Below are positions 44,211-55,990 of a stretch of 64,000 nt of DNA, in pieces (position 1 is the first letter of the stretch; each line of letters begins with the position of its first letter). The notes beneath the pieces were generated by a model. The model saw nothing but the letters and a program-made list of their open reading frames with translations. It did no database searches and had not been told where the DNA came from. This DNA comes from Cycas panzhihuaensis (taxonomy: Eukaryota > Cycadophyta), in NCBI GenBank assembly GCA_023213395.1, contig CM041465.1, positions 215,705,741 to 215,769,740 on the forward strand, in the 5' to 3' direction. The translations under genes and the position numbers were made by a program.

Positions 44211-45450
44211 TAGAGTGGTAGTTTAGGCTCATTTTAGAGTGAGACGGAAGAAGGGGTGTGCCTAATCTACTCAAAAGTATGGAAGGTCAAACATAGGACT
44301 TCTTTAAGAATTTACCATTGACGGCTTTCTCAAATTAGAGACCTTCTAGAGTTGCGATCTGATAGGCACCATTATCGAGGCTTTTGAGAATGATGAAAGG
44401 ACCAACCCATTTGTGCCTGAATTTAGACAAGTGATCATGGAGATATTCTAGCTTAAGGATGTGGTCCCGAGGATGCAAAGGGCAAGGACAAAGATGTTTG
44501 TCATACATTCTTCATGCCTTGGTTTTGAAGGTGAGATTCGCTTGATATACAATCAAGCGTCTCTTGTTTAAAGCTTTGAGGTCAAGGATGCAGGCATGGC
44601 AATAGGATTCCTCATCAATAAGACTTCTAAGGGAAATGTATAAGGAGGGAATTTCAACTTCCAAAGGAAGGACTACCTTGGTTCCATACATGAGAGAGAA
44701 CGGGGTCATCCCTGTGGTCGTGTGAATGGAAGTGTAATATGCCCATAAAGTATAGGGGACTTGAAGGTGCCAATCCTTTTGGGATTGAGTGATGATTTTC
44801 TTTAGGATGATTATGAGAGTCTTGTTGAAGGACTAGATTTAGCCATTGGCCTAAAGGTAATAAGAAGAAGAAGTCTTGTGGGATATCCAAAACTTCCCAC
44901 AAAGCTCGTCCATTTCCTTATTACAAGAGGAGGTCCCATTATCTATGATCAAGATATCAAGAACCCCAAATTGACAGATAATATATTGATAAATGAAGGT
45001 AGCTATAGCCTTACTAGAGGTGGAAGACAAAGAGGTCGCTTCATCCCATTTAGTGAAATACTTAGTTGCAGTCAAGATAAACTTGTGTTGCAATGAAGAA
45101 GGAGGGGTTATGGTCCTAATGAGGTCTAATCCCCATTGGGAAAATGGCCATGGAGAGATAATAGGGTGTAGGGCCTTGAAAGGTGAATGGATGATGTTGG
45201 CATACTCCTGACACCTACGACATTGCAAAGCATAAGTCTAAGCATCCTTGAAGAGGGATGGCTAATAGTAACCCATGCGAAGTATTCTCTGGGCCATGGA
45301 TTGGACCCCAAAGTGGCCCTCACAAATGTCATTGTGGCATTCACAAAGTATCTAGTTCACTTCGTCAGGGTTGACATAACAAAGGAGGACCCCATTAAAG
45401 GATCTTCTATACAACACCCCTTCCATGAGGAGATGTTGCCTAGTAGTGGC
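44211..45450 (-). pseudogene. Tat integrase (C/E)
   Basis: Zinc domain near 45350-45220: 'CHNDICEGHFG', 'RILRMGYYWPSLFKDA', 'LQCRRCQEYA'. Core: 'WPFSQWGLDLIRTITPPSS' (first Asp) and 'DILIIDNGTS' (second Asp), open at 44851-45228. The Glu helix is frame-shifted. 'GMTPFSLMYGTKVVLPLEVE' (44512-44709) and 'RHKWVGPFIILKSLDNGAYQ' follow, ending 'AVNGKFLKKSYV', the typical Tat integrase end. The end overlaps a copy of the recurring Tat motif (44217-44241). Confidence 0.9.
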
Positions 45451-46190
45451 CCTAACACGTGACCTTACCTTGTCACTAGCGTCAAGATGATATTGTTGTT
45501 TAGTAATGTATCATACAATATTCACATACCATTCACTATCAACCAATAGATGGGGGGACAAGTTTTGAATGGAAAAAATTGGCTTATCTGGCAAGGAATC
45601 ATTAATAGGAGTGTTTAAAGAGTTAGGGATTGAGGTGTCAGCTAGCTACGCGGTAACTACCATCTCCTTCTTTGACTTCCTATTAATGATTTGGAGATTA
45701 TACTCTTGAAGGAGGATGGCCCACTTACCAGTCCTACTAGTCAAGTCAGATTAAGTTAAGAGATATCTCAAGGGATCAAATTAGATAATCACTTGAGTGG
45801 TGTTACCAAGCAAGTAATGCATGAATTTCTTGGTGACGTGTACTAAGGCAAGGTATTCCTTCTCAGCATAAGAATAGTTGAGCTCAGTGGCAACTTATTA
45901 GTAAAGTAAATAACCCTCTCGGTTCCCAAATCATCCTCTTAGGTGAGCAAATCCCTTAATGATTCATTAGTAGCTGAGGTGTAAAGGATAAAGGGTTGAT
46001 CGAAGAGGGGAGGCACCAGGATTGGGGCGGAAGTAAAGGCTTTTTTGAGCTCTTCAAAAGCTTCCTGGGCCTTTGGAGACCAAACAAATGGGGTACCTTT
46101 CTTCAAAAGGTTAATGAGGGATCTAGAATTTATGTCAAAGTTTGCCAAGAAATGCCTGAGGAAACCCAGCCTACCCAAGAATGACTTAAT
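45451..46190 (-). pseudogene. RT connection and RNase H (C/E)
   Basis: Open at 45939-46178: 'GRLGFLRHFLANFDINSRSL', 'EAFEELKKAFTSAPILVPPL', then RNase H start 'FILYTSATNESLRDLLT' (usually LYLA.S..A.....). Decayed RNase H continues with 'ERVIYFTNKL' and 'YTSPRNSCITCLV'. A spacer of about 50-60 residues leads to the integrase zinc domain; no second RNase H lies here. Confidence 0.85.
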
Positions 46191-47500
46191 TTACCGTTGA
46201 GTCTTGGGAGGAGGCATGTCAAGGATGGCCTTGATTTTATTAGGATAAACCTGGATTCCTTGTTTTGAAACAAGGAAACCCAAGAGTTTGCTAGTTGTTA
46301 TGGAAAACATACATGTAAGATGATTGGAGCTAACATGATATTTGCGACACCTAGTAAAGATGGCACATAAATCGTCAGGATGTTGGGTCCTTTTATGCAA
46401 AAGACCTATCATGTCATCCATGAAGATCTAGAGGGTTTTATTTATGAGGTCATAAAAGATGAACTATATCACCTTTTAGTAAGTGATGCCTACATTTTTT
46501 AGTCCAAAGGGCATCACTTTGTAAACAAAGGTACCCCAAGGAGTGGTGAGGGCCATCTTGTGACGGTCTTCGGGAGAGATCTAGATCTAGTTATACCTAG
46601 ATAAGATATCCATCAAGGACATGACTTTGAATCCAATAGTTCAGTCAGTGATTTGATCAATGAAAGGTAAAGGGAAGTTGCCTTTTGGGCATGTATTGTT
46701 GATATCATAGAAATCAACACATATCTAGATCATCCCATTCTTTTTAGCAACAGGGATGATGTTTGAGACCCACTTGGCATAGTCAATGGATGTGATCAAC
46801 CCTGCATCTAAGAGTTTCTCAACTTCCATCTTCATAGTAGTAGATAGTTTAGGATAGAGGGGGTGTTGCTTTTATTACATAGGGCAAGCACTCAGAATAG
46901 TAGTAAGGTTATGGGTGACAATGGAAGGGTCTATTCCCTTTATGTCAATGTAATCCCATGCAAAGACATCATAAAACTCTTGAAAAAGAAGGGTGTATTC
47001 CTTCATTTCTTTAGGGGAACACTTTGATCCCACCTTGATAACCTTGTTGGGAGCAAGGACAATGTCCTTGGTCTCTCCCATGCATATGGCATTCCCTTCC
47101 TTAAAGTGAAGAGGCACTTGATCAATAGGAAGGGGCAAAGAAGATGAACTAAGCAGGCTTGGATCAACTAAGGGTGACCCAAGGGCTAAAATCTTCTGGT
47201 AACCAAGTTTATGGTGACAAGGAGGAAGGTTGGGTGCAGAACCCACTAGATGCTCTAACAAGACCTCATTGTTCTTGAACCAGTCTATCCCATGGATAGT
47301 TATACTTGGAGAGGATGAGGAACAAGGAGTAGGAGGAGCAGCAGGACCATAGTGGTTGACCCACCACTCAATATAGTTGAGAGACTCTTTGGAAGAGTTT
47401 GAGGGCGATCTCCTATGATAGGTAACAGGAGATTCCCTCACCTCATCTCTTAAGGAGAGTGATGAGGTGGACAAAGAAGTAAGATAGGAAGTCACACAAG
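46191..47500 (-). pseudogene. Tat reverse transcriptase (C/E)
   Basis: An open stretch at 46875-47495 (206 codons) carries the linker and RT entry 'FYDVFAWDYIDIKGIDPSIV'. RT follows with 'LLDAGLITSIDYAKWVSNI', 'PVAKKNGMI.ICVDF', 'MDILSRYN', 'MALTTPWGTFVYKVMPFGLK' and the catalytic 'IFMDDMIG' (Y-x-D-D as F-M-D-D) at about 46430-46410. 'YPNKIKAILDMPPPKTQR' then leads to the connection. The 'FAW.Y.D..G.DP..V.H.L' entry is characteristic of the Tat/Athila branch. Confidence 0.9.
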
Positions 47501-48565
47501 AAACAGGAGTAATGATATGTGACTCAAGAGAAGGACTAGGCTCCTCAATGGAAGAGGCTTTAGGTTAGGACCTAAAATGAAGCAAATACCCTCTACTCGT
47601 ATTCAGGAGGGATATGGGATGAGGAAGGTCCTCATCCTCACCGTCGAACTCATCATCGCTCAACACGATGAGGTACCCATAACTCCCCATACCAATAGGG
47701 ATGAAATAAATAAGGTTAGAGGAAGAAGAGGAAGGGCCTTCTTCCAAACAAGACGAACTAGGAATGTCAATAGAGTAAGCAGAAGTGTGGGTGAATGGGC
47801 CCTTATTACCCTTCGCCTAGTCACGAACCACTTGACGGGATTGATGCGATTTTTTGGTGGGAGGAGGCTCCTAGGAAACAATCTTCATTTGCCCTTCGTG
47901 GATAAATTTGAGTTTCCCCCAATGGGATGAACATACGACTCCCATCTGATTGAGCTATGGATGTCCCAACAAAAGATTGTAGTCCACATCAACATCAAGG
48001 ACCATGATGTCGGTGAGGATAGTTTTTTCCTTGAGGGTAAGAGGAATGGAAACTAACCATAAAGACATTTTCTCGCTACTATCGTAGACTTGACAATGCC
48101 ACAAGACCAGCTTGAGAGCCACTATGTCTAACTCTTGCATGATTCACAACGACATGGCATTGATAGAAGAATCATTGTCTACAACAATTCTTAAAAGAGT
48201 ACACTAAGGAGTGTCTAGAGATATAGTGAAAGGGTAGTACCACTAATGTTCCCTTTTGTTGGTTGGGGGGGATCTTTAAGGTCAAACGAGATAACATGTT
48301 CATGGCTTGGGGCAACAACCAAGGCATGAACAAAAGCATTGGCTAATCCTAAAGTCTCTAGGAGGAGAGCATGCTTCTCTGGATAGCTTCTCAAGATGTC
48401 TATCATGGACATCTCTATAACCACAGTGTGGAGTTCATCGATGATAGAGAAGGGCTTTCCCTTCTTGGTGGGTTAGGGAAGCACCCTTCAGAAATCATAA
48501 CGACCAAGGTGAATGGGGATCATCTTAGAAAGTAGTGGAATCTCTGAAGGAGGATTCTCCAAAGG
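47501..48565 (-). pseudogene. Tat protease and linkers (C/E)
   Basis: Protease: 'VDNDSSINAMSL' near 48185-48150 (the D-x-G-S motif altered to D-N-D-S), then the open 47955-48140 stretch 'MQELDIVALKLVLWHCQVYD' to 'VLDVDVDYNLLLGHP'. Right of it, 48215-48424 reads 'MVIEMSMIDILRSYPEKHAL', matching D ('AGMSLMDVLRSYPEQCALLL'). 47565-47930 is the acidic protease-RT linker. Interrupted at 48566 by insertion of D. Confidence 0.85.
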
Positions 48566-48570
48566 AGGGT
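48566..48570. repeat. Target-site duplication of D, left
   Basis: AGGGT, identical to 61389-61393 and directly adjacent to the LTR start TGGAGTCACG. Confidence 0.9.
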
Positions 48571-51474
48571 TGGAGTCACGTATGTGGGATGGTCACTACA
48601 CATAGTAGGGGTTAAGGTGGTCAACGGCCAATGCCAGAATATGAATAGGATCCTACAAGTAGAAGAGAACACCACACAGGGCGTCTATGCACCAAAGCAC
48701 AAGTTCGGTACCCACAAATGGTGCCTAACTTCCTAAAAGTAGCTTTCACTTTTGGTTTTGAGGGGTGAGATACACATAGGGGTATCTCGGGTAACCCCAA
48801 AGGATGAGGTCCTCCCACCCCTGGATGGTCGGAAGGGAGGAGGAGGCCTAGCAAAGTAGATAGACTTGGTAGGAAAGATGTATGACACAGGTATGATGTG
48901 TAGATAAACGGAAAGGGGGCACAATATAATAGCAAGAACCCTTCCTATATCTACTAACCCAGGGCGGGCCTAAAGTAGGTAGGAGTGATGGTAAAGATGA
49001 GTCGTATGTGTAGAAGTGGAAGTGATGTTATGTGTGTGTGCTTTTGGAATGCCAACAACACTCCCTCTCTCTCGTTTCCTTTTATAAATAAAAGTTTAAG
49101 GCAATAAATGTTTCACACATAGTCAAACATGCATGCTAAAGTGAATATACAACTAACAGAATGTTTGTGCTTTAGGTGAGAAAAGGGGGATGGTGTGATT
49201 CCTATAAGGTGCCCTTTCCTAAGAAAGCATTTATATATTATGTAAATGCGAGATGAATATACATGAATCACTTATTACCCTTTCTCTTTTGGTGTAGTTT
49301 ATCATGCAAGTGTATGTGTTGAACAAAAAATAAGAAAAGGAAGAGCTAAGTGAGAAGGTGTGGTAGGTACCCAGAAGGTCGAGCGGTTGGAAGGAGGCCT
49401 TCACCTAGGAGTCACATTTGCCTTCTTGTCCTCACTCAATAAGCAGTTGGCGTTGTGGTGAAGGTGGAGTGAGGACTTCCTTACCTTCCCCATGTAAAGA
49501 GAAATGAAATGGAAAAAGCAAATGACTTTGCAAGAAAATAGGAAACTAAAGAAGATGATAAAGGGAACGAAAGAGGCAAGGGTCTACCCAGATCAAAGTA
49601 CTTCCTTCCCCTTGCTAATACCACCATGTAACCTGCACTCATAAAGATCTTTACCCTCATAAGCGGCTGCAAAAAAATAGAACAAATATGCATACAATGA
49701 TATAATGACAAATTACTAAAATATAATATGTTACATTAGTTAATTCTCCATAAAAGATAACTCTGCAATATCTCCAAGAGAAAGCACTGAAACCCTTCAA
49801 AGCAAGAAGGAGGTTAGCCTCGAAATGGCCAACCCTCTAGTCTATGTACCTCCATGTTGCCCCAAAGTGTAAAGAGTAGCAAATAGGATAGCCTATGGGT
49901 GAAATAACGGGAAGAGGATAGGTGTTGTAAAGTCTATGGGTAGTTGTCAGTGTTGCAAATATGCTATAGGCAGCAAGTTGCAACGTAGGCAGTACCAAGG
50001 CTAAGGATGAGTGCTAGGTGTTGTGTAGGGCTGAAAGGAAGGCCCAAAATGAGGTGTGTGTAGGTCGAGTCCAAAGTCTTGCCGCACACCGAAACTCAGC
50101 ACAGGCCCAATCCCAAAGATCCCTGGGGCATACTAAGAGAGGCACAAGTGAGGGAGAAGAAGGAGGAGTAGGGTTTGCCCTTGGAGAGTAGGCCTGGTAG
50201 GTACATATCCCACTTTACTCCCTCTAATCACACCTTATTGGTCCTCTCCCACATCCTTCTTGGAGATAGCCAAGAGAGGACAAGGGATACTAAGGTTACA
50301 GGCAAGAATAAATGGAAGAATTACACTTTCATATAGTAGAACACCAAGACATGAAGTGTATGCTAAAAGAACTTACCTATGTAAGCTAAACTTAAAGCAA
50401 AGGATAAGCAATGAAGAAGGGTACCCACTAGGCTGAGATAAGAGTAGGTTTGCCCCTGTGGACAGTAGAGAATAGTAGGTTGGGGGGGCTTACAAGGTGT
50501 TTCCAAGTTGCAAGAGGAGAGAGCTCGTTAGAGACTGAAGGGTACACGTGGAGGCCACTCCTAGGCACAAATCTTTACTTGGAGATGTTGATGGAGAGGC
50601 TTGTTATCACTAAATAGTGGTGCAGTAGGCATATTCTAGGCTAATATGCCAGAAACATAGGTATGCTAGGTATTCTGCAGGATATCCCTATGAGAACTAA
50701 AGGAAGAGAAGAAGAGAAGTATTGTTGGAGAGCCAAGAAGATGGAAAATAAGTATGTTTTTGGGATACATATCTATCCTAACCCTAATCGAGTGATAAGG
50801 GTTCAGGTAGGGCTGATTTGGCAATTTATCCACATGGCAATTCCATAAAAAATGGGAGAATTTCTATGGTGGTTTAAAAAAATAGTGAGAAATGGTCGCA
50901 TCGTGATAAACTTCGCGATACTGCTAAGTTTATAGCAGTGCGAAACCAGGGTGCAGCAATAGCAAAAATAAGGGTTCTGGGAACCCAAAACAGGGATATC
51001 CTAGGCCTAGGAGGGGCTATCCCTCCTGTCTACATGGCTGGGGACAATTCAAAGGGGTGAGTTGACTAGACCGAGCAGGATATCACGAGGAAAGAGTCCC
51101 AATAATGCTAGAAATAGGTGAGAGTACCTACCACTCCTAGGGAAACTAAGGGTCATGGTAGCTAACCGACGTGTGAGCAGATCACACTAAATGATAGGGG
51201 CTTAAGGTGACATGGAGGTAATGCAGAGGGTTGTGTAGTACCATTGGGGTACATGACTCACTAAGGAGTATGTCTCGTGAAGGGTCGTCGTAGGCTAGAA
51301 ACATACGAAGTGCTCAAGCGAGATGCATAACTAATCGTAAAATAAGCTAATCAAATCATGCAATCTAAGTAATGCTCTAATCCACATCTCTGAAGTGGCT
51401 AAGATAAGAGAGAGAATGTACCTATTCTTACCTGAGTTGATTCATCCATACCCATTCTCGGTAGCCGAGAAACA
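48571..51474 (-). repeat. 3' LTR (D)
   Basis: TGGAGTCACG to GAGAAACA in plus text. Collinear with 58487-61388 over its whole length. No coding function recognised. Confidence 0.95.
50892..50944. repeat. Inverted repeat in U3 of 3' LTR (D)
   Basis: A 7-bp stem ACTGCTA (50920-50926) pairs with TAGCAGT (50933-50939) around a 6-base loop. An alternative, longer pairing uses an arm at 50896-50911. It is upstream of the TATA region with respect to the element. Confidence 0.7.
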
Positions 51475-51490
51475 CTGCCCCCTTGGCAGC
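51475..51490 (-). other. Polypurine tract (D)
   Basis: The minus strand reads CCAAGGGGGCAG before the LTR start TGTTTCTC. Confidence 0.85.
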
Positions 51491-51699
51491 AGAGCCTCAC
51501 AGCTTGGAAGTATGGTGCGATGGTAAATGCTGGCAATAAAAACTATCAGTAGCACATGTATATATAATAATCATAATAGTGACAAGAACTAAGGGTGTCA
51601 GTGAGTGTCATGGCAAAATGCATAGATATGAGGACAAGGGTTGAGACAACATAGGGGCTGCCTATGTGTCACCCAAAGAATTGACTGGAAGCTATGACG

Positions 51700-52250
51700 G
51701 ATGAGGGGGATGCCCCCATCGCAAGAGTGTAGGGGAGGTGCATGATGATCCTAAAAGACGTAGTAAATGAACAAACCCAGAGGTCGCCATAGTTTAACCT
51801 CATTAGTGGCTAGCTTTCATAGGTGCAAACAAATCGCAAGGTGATGTGCAAGATGGACCGAGACTTGGGCAATAGGGCGACCAGGCAAGTCTCTCAAGGG
51901 CGGTCATCAAGAAGGGGAAGGCGATGCTCAAGGATGAGGCAGACGAGGTTATCTGCCTCAGTGTTGAAGGCCCGAGGGATGTGTCAAAGGTTGACAGATG
52001 AAAAATAAGCCAATAGGAATCTGGCAGTCGAAGCGAGGGCTCTCAAGCATGGGCATCACACCCAGTAGACCTAGGTGAGATGGGACACCACAACCTGGGA
52101 GTCGCAAAGGAGAACAATGGATCCATGGTGAAAATGAAGTGTATCGGTGAGGGCTTCAATAATGGCCATGTACTCTTCTTCATTATTAGTGGCCTAAGGG
52201 AGGAAGACTCCGGAATGTAAGAAATCATGTCCAGAAGGGTCACAAGGATA
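51700..52250 (-). pseudogene. Archaeal-type RNase H, N-terminus deleted (D)
   Basis: The minus strand reads 'CDPSGHDFLHSGVFLP' then 'ATNNEEEYMAIIEALTDTLH', 'GSIVLLCDSQVVVSHLT' and 'IPRAFNTEADNLVCLI'. The Glu, second Asp and N-x-x-A-D segments are intact. The first block (F-x-D-G-x-S-R-G-N-P-G-P) is missing, because the sequence jumps at about 52250 into the middle of the antisense PMD gene, a 1.6-1.7 kb deletion compared with C/E. Confidence 0.85.
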
Positions 52251-52264
52251 GATGGGAGAGGAGA

Positions 52265-53735
52265 GGTATCCCATTACAGAGTATGGTTATGTCAAGGGTT
52301 CCTCATGTGAGTAAACTGATTACTTTATGCATTTTATTCTAGACATCTTAGAAACAGAACTATCGAGACATACCTAGTGGATGGATAGATACGATGAGGA
52401 GATGTAAGGCCAGGGAGAGGCTTGACTGGGCTACCCTTATAGCAGTAAACTTAATCGCCCAACTAGATGCTATCCGGGTGGTAGGGAAGGGTGGTTGATC
52501 ATACAGCACACTGCTACAGTGTTGGTTCTTTTATCATTTCAAAGCGGTGGCACCAATAGGGGGACCACACCCTATTTCAGAGTGGGCTCCCATGGTACAC
52601 AGATGGAAGACCTGATTTAGGGGGACCGAGGACCAGGTGCACATCCGTCGCTTAATGGAGGCTATATCACTGGACCTCCTTACCATGGCAGATTATATAT
52701 CAGATCCATATCGAGGGGTGAGGTGGGATAGTGACGATGAGGCTGGAGGAGCTGGAGTTACCCCATGAGATGGTGGAGATGGAGGTGTTGGCGATGACAG
52801 GGCTGGCTCATCAAGAGCTGTAAGAGGACAGGTAGGTCCATCAGGGACCATAGGAGGAGAGGCGGGTCCTTTGGGAGATGCGGAGGGGAGTATGGGCCCA
52901 TTAACACGAGCCCAAATACTACAGATAGTAGGGAGATCCAGGGAGGCAGCGGCACCAAGAGAGGAGGGGAGAGACGCCCCAGTAGCTAAGGTGGTTACCG
53001 AGGAGGTACTACAGGAGGAGGAGGAGGTACCAATAGCTAGTGGAGTGCCTAGCGCAGAGGCTATCATCCAAGTTGAGGAGCCGGTGGTCACAGTAGGTGA
53101 GACACTACCTTCTCTTATTATCTTTCAATTTCCAGATGTCTATATATTATTTGGTTTTGTTTAGTATGTATATAGATACATACTGATATGTGACATGTTA
53201 GATTTACAGGTGTGACAAAGATCCAGAGGTTAGTAGAGGTGGTAGTCTAGGAGATATTCCCCTAGGCCTATGCAGAGGGGCAACCTCCTATCCAAGCAAA
53301 AGATGAGCCCAGATCAGTAGGTGCACATACGGCGGCATTCACCCCATTGATGAGGGCGAGAGATGTGTGGATAGTAGAGTCCCAAGATCATGAGGCACGT
53401 TTGGGACAACTACAAGGGGAGTTGGATGAGACCTAGGTCAAGAGAGATGCCCTTCGAGGTTGTGTACAGGAACTTGAGGCTCAAGGAGGAGCAGGTGAAG
53501 ATGTTGAGGGTCACATCCAGATGGCAGTGCTAGAGGAGCGTCTCCGAGGGCTGGAGGAGAGAGTCTAAGGAGTGGAGATAGAGTGAGATGGTATCCAAGC
53601 GTGATATGATCGACTGGTGGATGAGGTGGCATCAAGGTCATCGAGGAGCAAGACCTACACCCACACAGCGACGATGACCCCTAGGAGGCCTCGAGATGAG
53701 GGGACTGAGGTAGAGAGTTCTTGAAGGCACAGGAG
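52265..53735 (+). pseudogene. Antisense PMD/coiled-coil gene, N-terminus deleted (D)
   Basis: It reads 'YRDIPSGWIDTMRRCKARER', 'LDWATLIAVNLIAQLDAIRV', 'SYSTLLQCWFFYHFKAVAPI', 'APMVHRWKT.FRGTEDQVHI' and 'MADYISDPYRGVRWD', parallel to C/E. An acidic Gly/Ser linker follows (open frame to 53164). An intron with GT at about 53096 (AG|GTGAGA) and AG at 53210 fits. The second exon encodes a coiled coil: 'ESQDHEARLGQLQGELDET', 'VKRDALRGCVQELEAQ', 'MAVLEERLRGLEERV'. It lacks the FHLP...TITL core. Confidence 0.75.
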
Positions 53736-54560
53736 GAGCCTAGGAGGTATGTGGTCCCCAGGAGAGAGATCACATAGGCCAGGAGATGATACCCCAGGAG
53801 TGGGGTAGCAGCAGTAGAGTGTAGGAGTTTTGATTTAATAGGGGAAAGCATGGACCTCTAGGGAGTCACCATATGTTACCACATGATTGTACTCCTCCCT
53901 GTAAGGACTCTGGCTTCCCACAGATGATGTACCATACCATTTTTATGATATGACATATGATGATTATTTATATATATAGATGGGGCCATTGATGCCCCAT
54001 TTGATGTATGATGATGTGTATATAGCATGTTGTGATGGATTAATGTTGTTTGATGCTTTTATATGTATGTATATATATATGCATGTGAGTGTGCATAGAT
54101 GCATGAGGATATAGTTTATGATATTTTGAGTTGATTATTGTATGGTTAGAGTTATAATTTTGTTTGAGCTACATACACTTCCTTCCATGTAGGGCCACAT
54201 CCTAACAAACACATACATGATCACCTCAAATATAGGTGACAGACACATGTGAGGCTAGGGAGTAGGATGACATACATGTCCACACTGGGAACATAGCAGA
54301 ATATGCGAAGGAAGCACCGATGGAGGGGGAGTAGAGATACTTTGATGCACCATCCCAATTAGAGAAGTACCCAGGTCAAAAGGGTGATAGGGACAATACC
54401 CAATTAGGAAGGCGAGGCCTCCATGAGAAGGAGGCACGAGAGGTGCCACAGGAGGAACCCAAAGGGGACCAAGGAGGACACCTTAAGAGGTCATTCCACT
54501 CATGACCAGGAGGAATGAGGACACTCTCAAGATGGTAGTTTAGGCTCATTTCAGAGTGTA
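53736..54560. other. D: 3' region of antisense gene and integrase tail
   Basis: Matches 43.46-44.24 kb of C/E. On the minus strand 54534-54579 retains only the last residues after integrase ('HSEMSLNYHL'), overlapping the recurring motif (54534-54558). Confidence 0.55.
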
Positions 54561-54960
54561 AAGGGAGACAGAAGTGCACCTATCCCACACAAGAATAGGA
54601 GTATTCAGATGTAGAATTGGAGATAAGTGACACAGGGTAGGCCCTATATGGCTAGGCCTACAAGTAAATTGGTTATGGTTGGAACCAAATGAGCACGATG
54701 AACCTGACACATGATGGATCATGTGGCAAGGTTGCATTTGAGTAAGAGTGGCTCTAGTCCTACGTGAGGATCTAGAGTATGAAGAAGAAGCACCTCTACA
54801 AGTGGCTCGTCGACATGGATGCCTATGTGAGACCACTCGGGGAGGGCGAAATGGTAAAAGAAGTGGCTAGTTCAGAACCAGCGGCTCTAGAGCTAATGTA
54901 GAATGAAGAGGAGTAGGAATATCTGATCAAGATATCTCCCTAGGTGCTCGTAAAACCAGG
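54561..54960. other. D: segment with no counterpart in C/E
   Basis: About 400 bp at the internal-deletion junction. A minus-strand open stretch (54546-54836) is Ser/Arg-rich without a known domain. It may be filler acquired at the deletion or part of a linker lost from C/E. Confidence 0.4.
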
Positions 54961-55990
54961 GTGACACCCTAAGGAAGGGGCTCATAACCCTCTCTATTTG
55001 ACTCAGCGTCACCCACAACGGTTAAGTATCTGTAACTACCTATGCCAATAGGGGCAAACTTGACCAGGTTTGGCTCATGACAAGGCATAGGTTCTGACTG
55101 ACAAAGGTCGGTCTCCTGAAATGGAAGCCCCATGGAAGGGATAGCTTCCTCAAGATCGCTATCTTTATCATCAAAGATAGCCTAGTAAGTTGGACGAGAA
55201 GTGTGGAATGGCATACACTCACAGGCAACAACCTTAACTGGTCCTTCATGGATAAATTTAAGTTTCCCCTAATGTGAGGAGTAGATTTCTCCCATTTGGT
55301 CAAGCCATTGTCGGCCTAATAAGAGGTTGATCTCCACATCGATATTGAGTACAATGACTTCGACAAAAATGGTCTTCCCTCCTAAGGTGAGGGAAAGGGA
55401 GATTGTCCCTAAGGGGTAGTCCCATCATACCCTTGGCATTTCTAAGGAACAGACTCAAGAGCTACTATGCCCAGCTCCTTGAGCATACGTACAGGCATAG
55501 CATTAACCGAGGAGCCATTATCTATGATAATCCTCTTTATGATAAAATTAGGAGTATCAATAGTAATGAAAAATGGGTAATGCAAAAGCTTCTTTTATTC
55601 ACTAGGAGATGGGAGATCTCGGGGATCGAATGAGATGACAGGTGGTCCATGGGAGGTGGCATCAACTACATGGATGGAAGCATCTTGTTGGCCAAGAGCT
55701 TTAAGAAGAAGAGCACATTGCTCAGGATAACTTCTCAAGACATCCATCAAGGACATCCCCGCAGTGACGGTGTGGAGCTTGTCAACAATAGAGAAGGGCT
55801 TCCCCTTCGTAGTAGGTTGGGGAAGCTCCCTTCGAAAATCGTAATGGCTAGGGCACATGGGAATGGTCTTGGGAAGTGTAGGGGCTTCTAGAAGAGAGGT
55901 TTTTAGAAGAGGGTCAAGATGAGATATGGATGAGAAGGCACCATTTGCTTCTTTAGCGGCTTGAGACCAGGTTATGGCATACAATGGGGT
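54961..55990 (-). pseudogene. Tat protease and linkers (D)
   Basis: 'IIDNGSSVNAMPVRMLKELG' near 55530-55475 is the protease active-site block (D-N-G-S). 'FAPIGIGSYRYLTVVGDAES' at about 55060-55010 matches 'FIPIGMGSYGYLIVLSDDEF' of C/E (47.65-47.7 kb). Upstream linker, open at 55595-56002: 'TTKGKPFSIVDKLHTVTAGM', then 'SLMDVLRSYPEQCALLLKAL'. RT is not found after it. Confidence 0.85.

Noticed and set aside
46191-47500. Integrated pararetrovirus
   Set aside because: RT is accompanied by integrase, LTRs, tRNA primer sites and target duplications, which define LTR retrotransposons.
39330-48570. Segments 37-48.6 kb and 61.4-64 kb as two separate Tat elements
   Set aside because: The AGGGT duplicates and the collinearity across D show one element interrupted by D.
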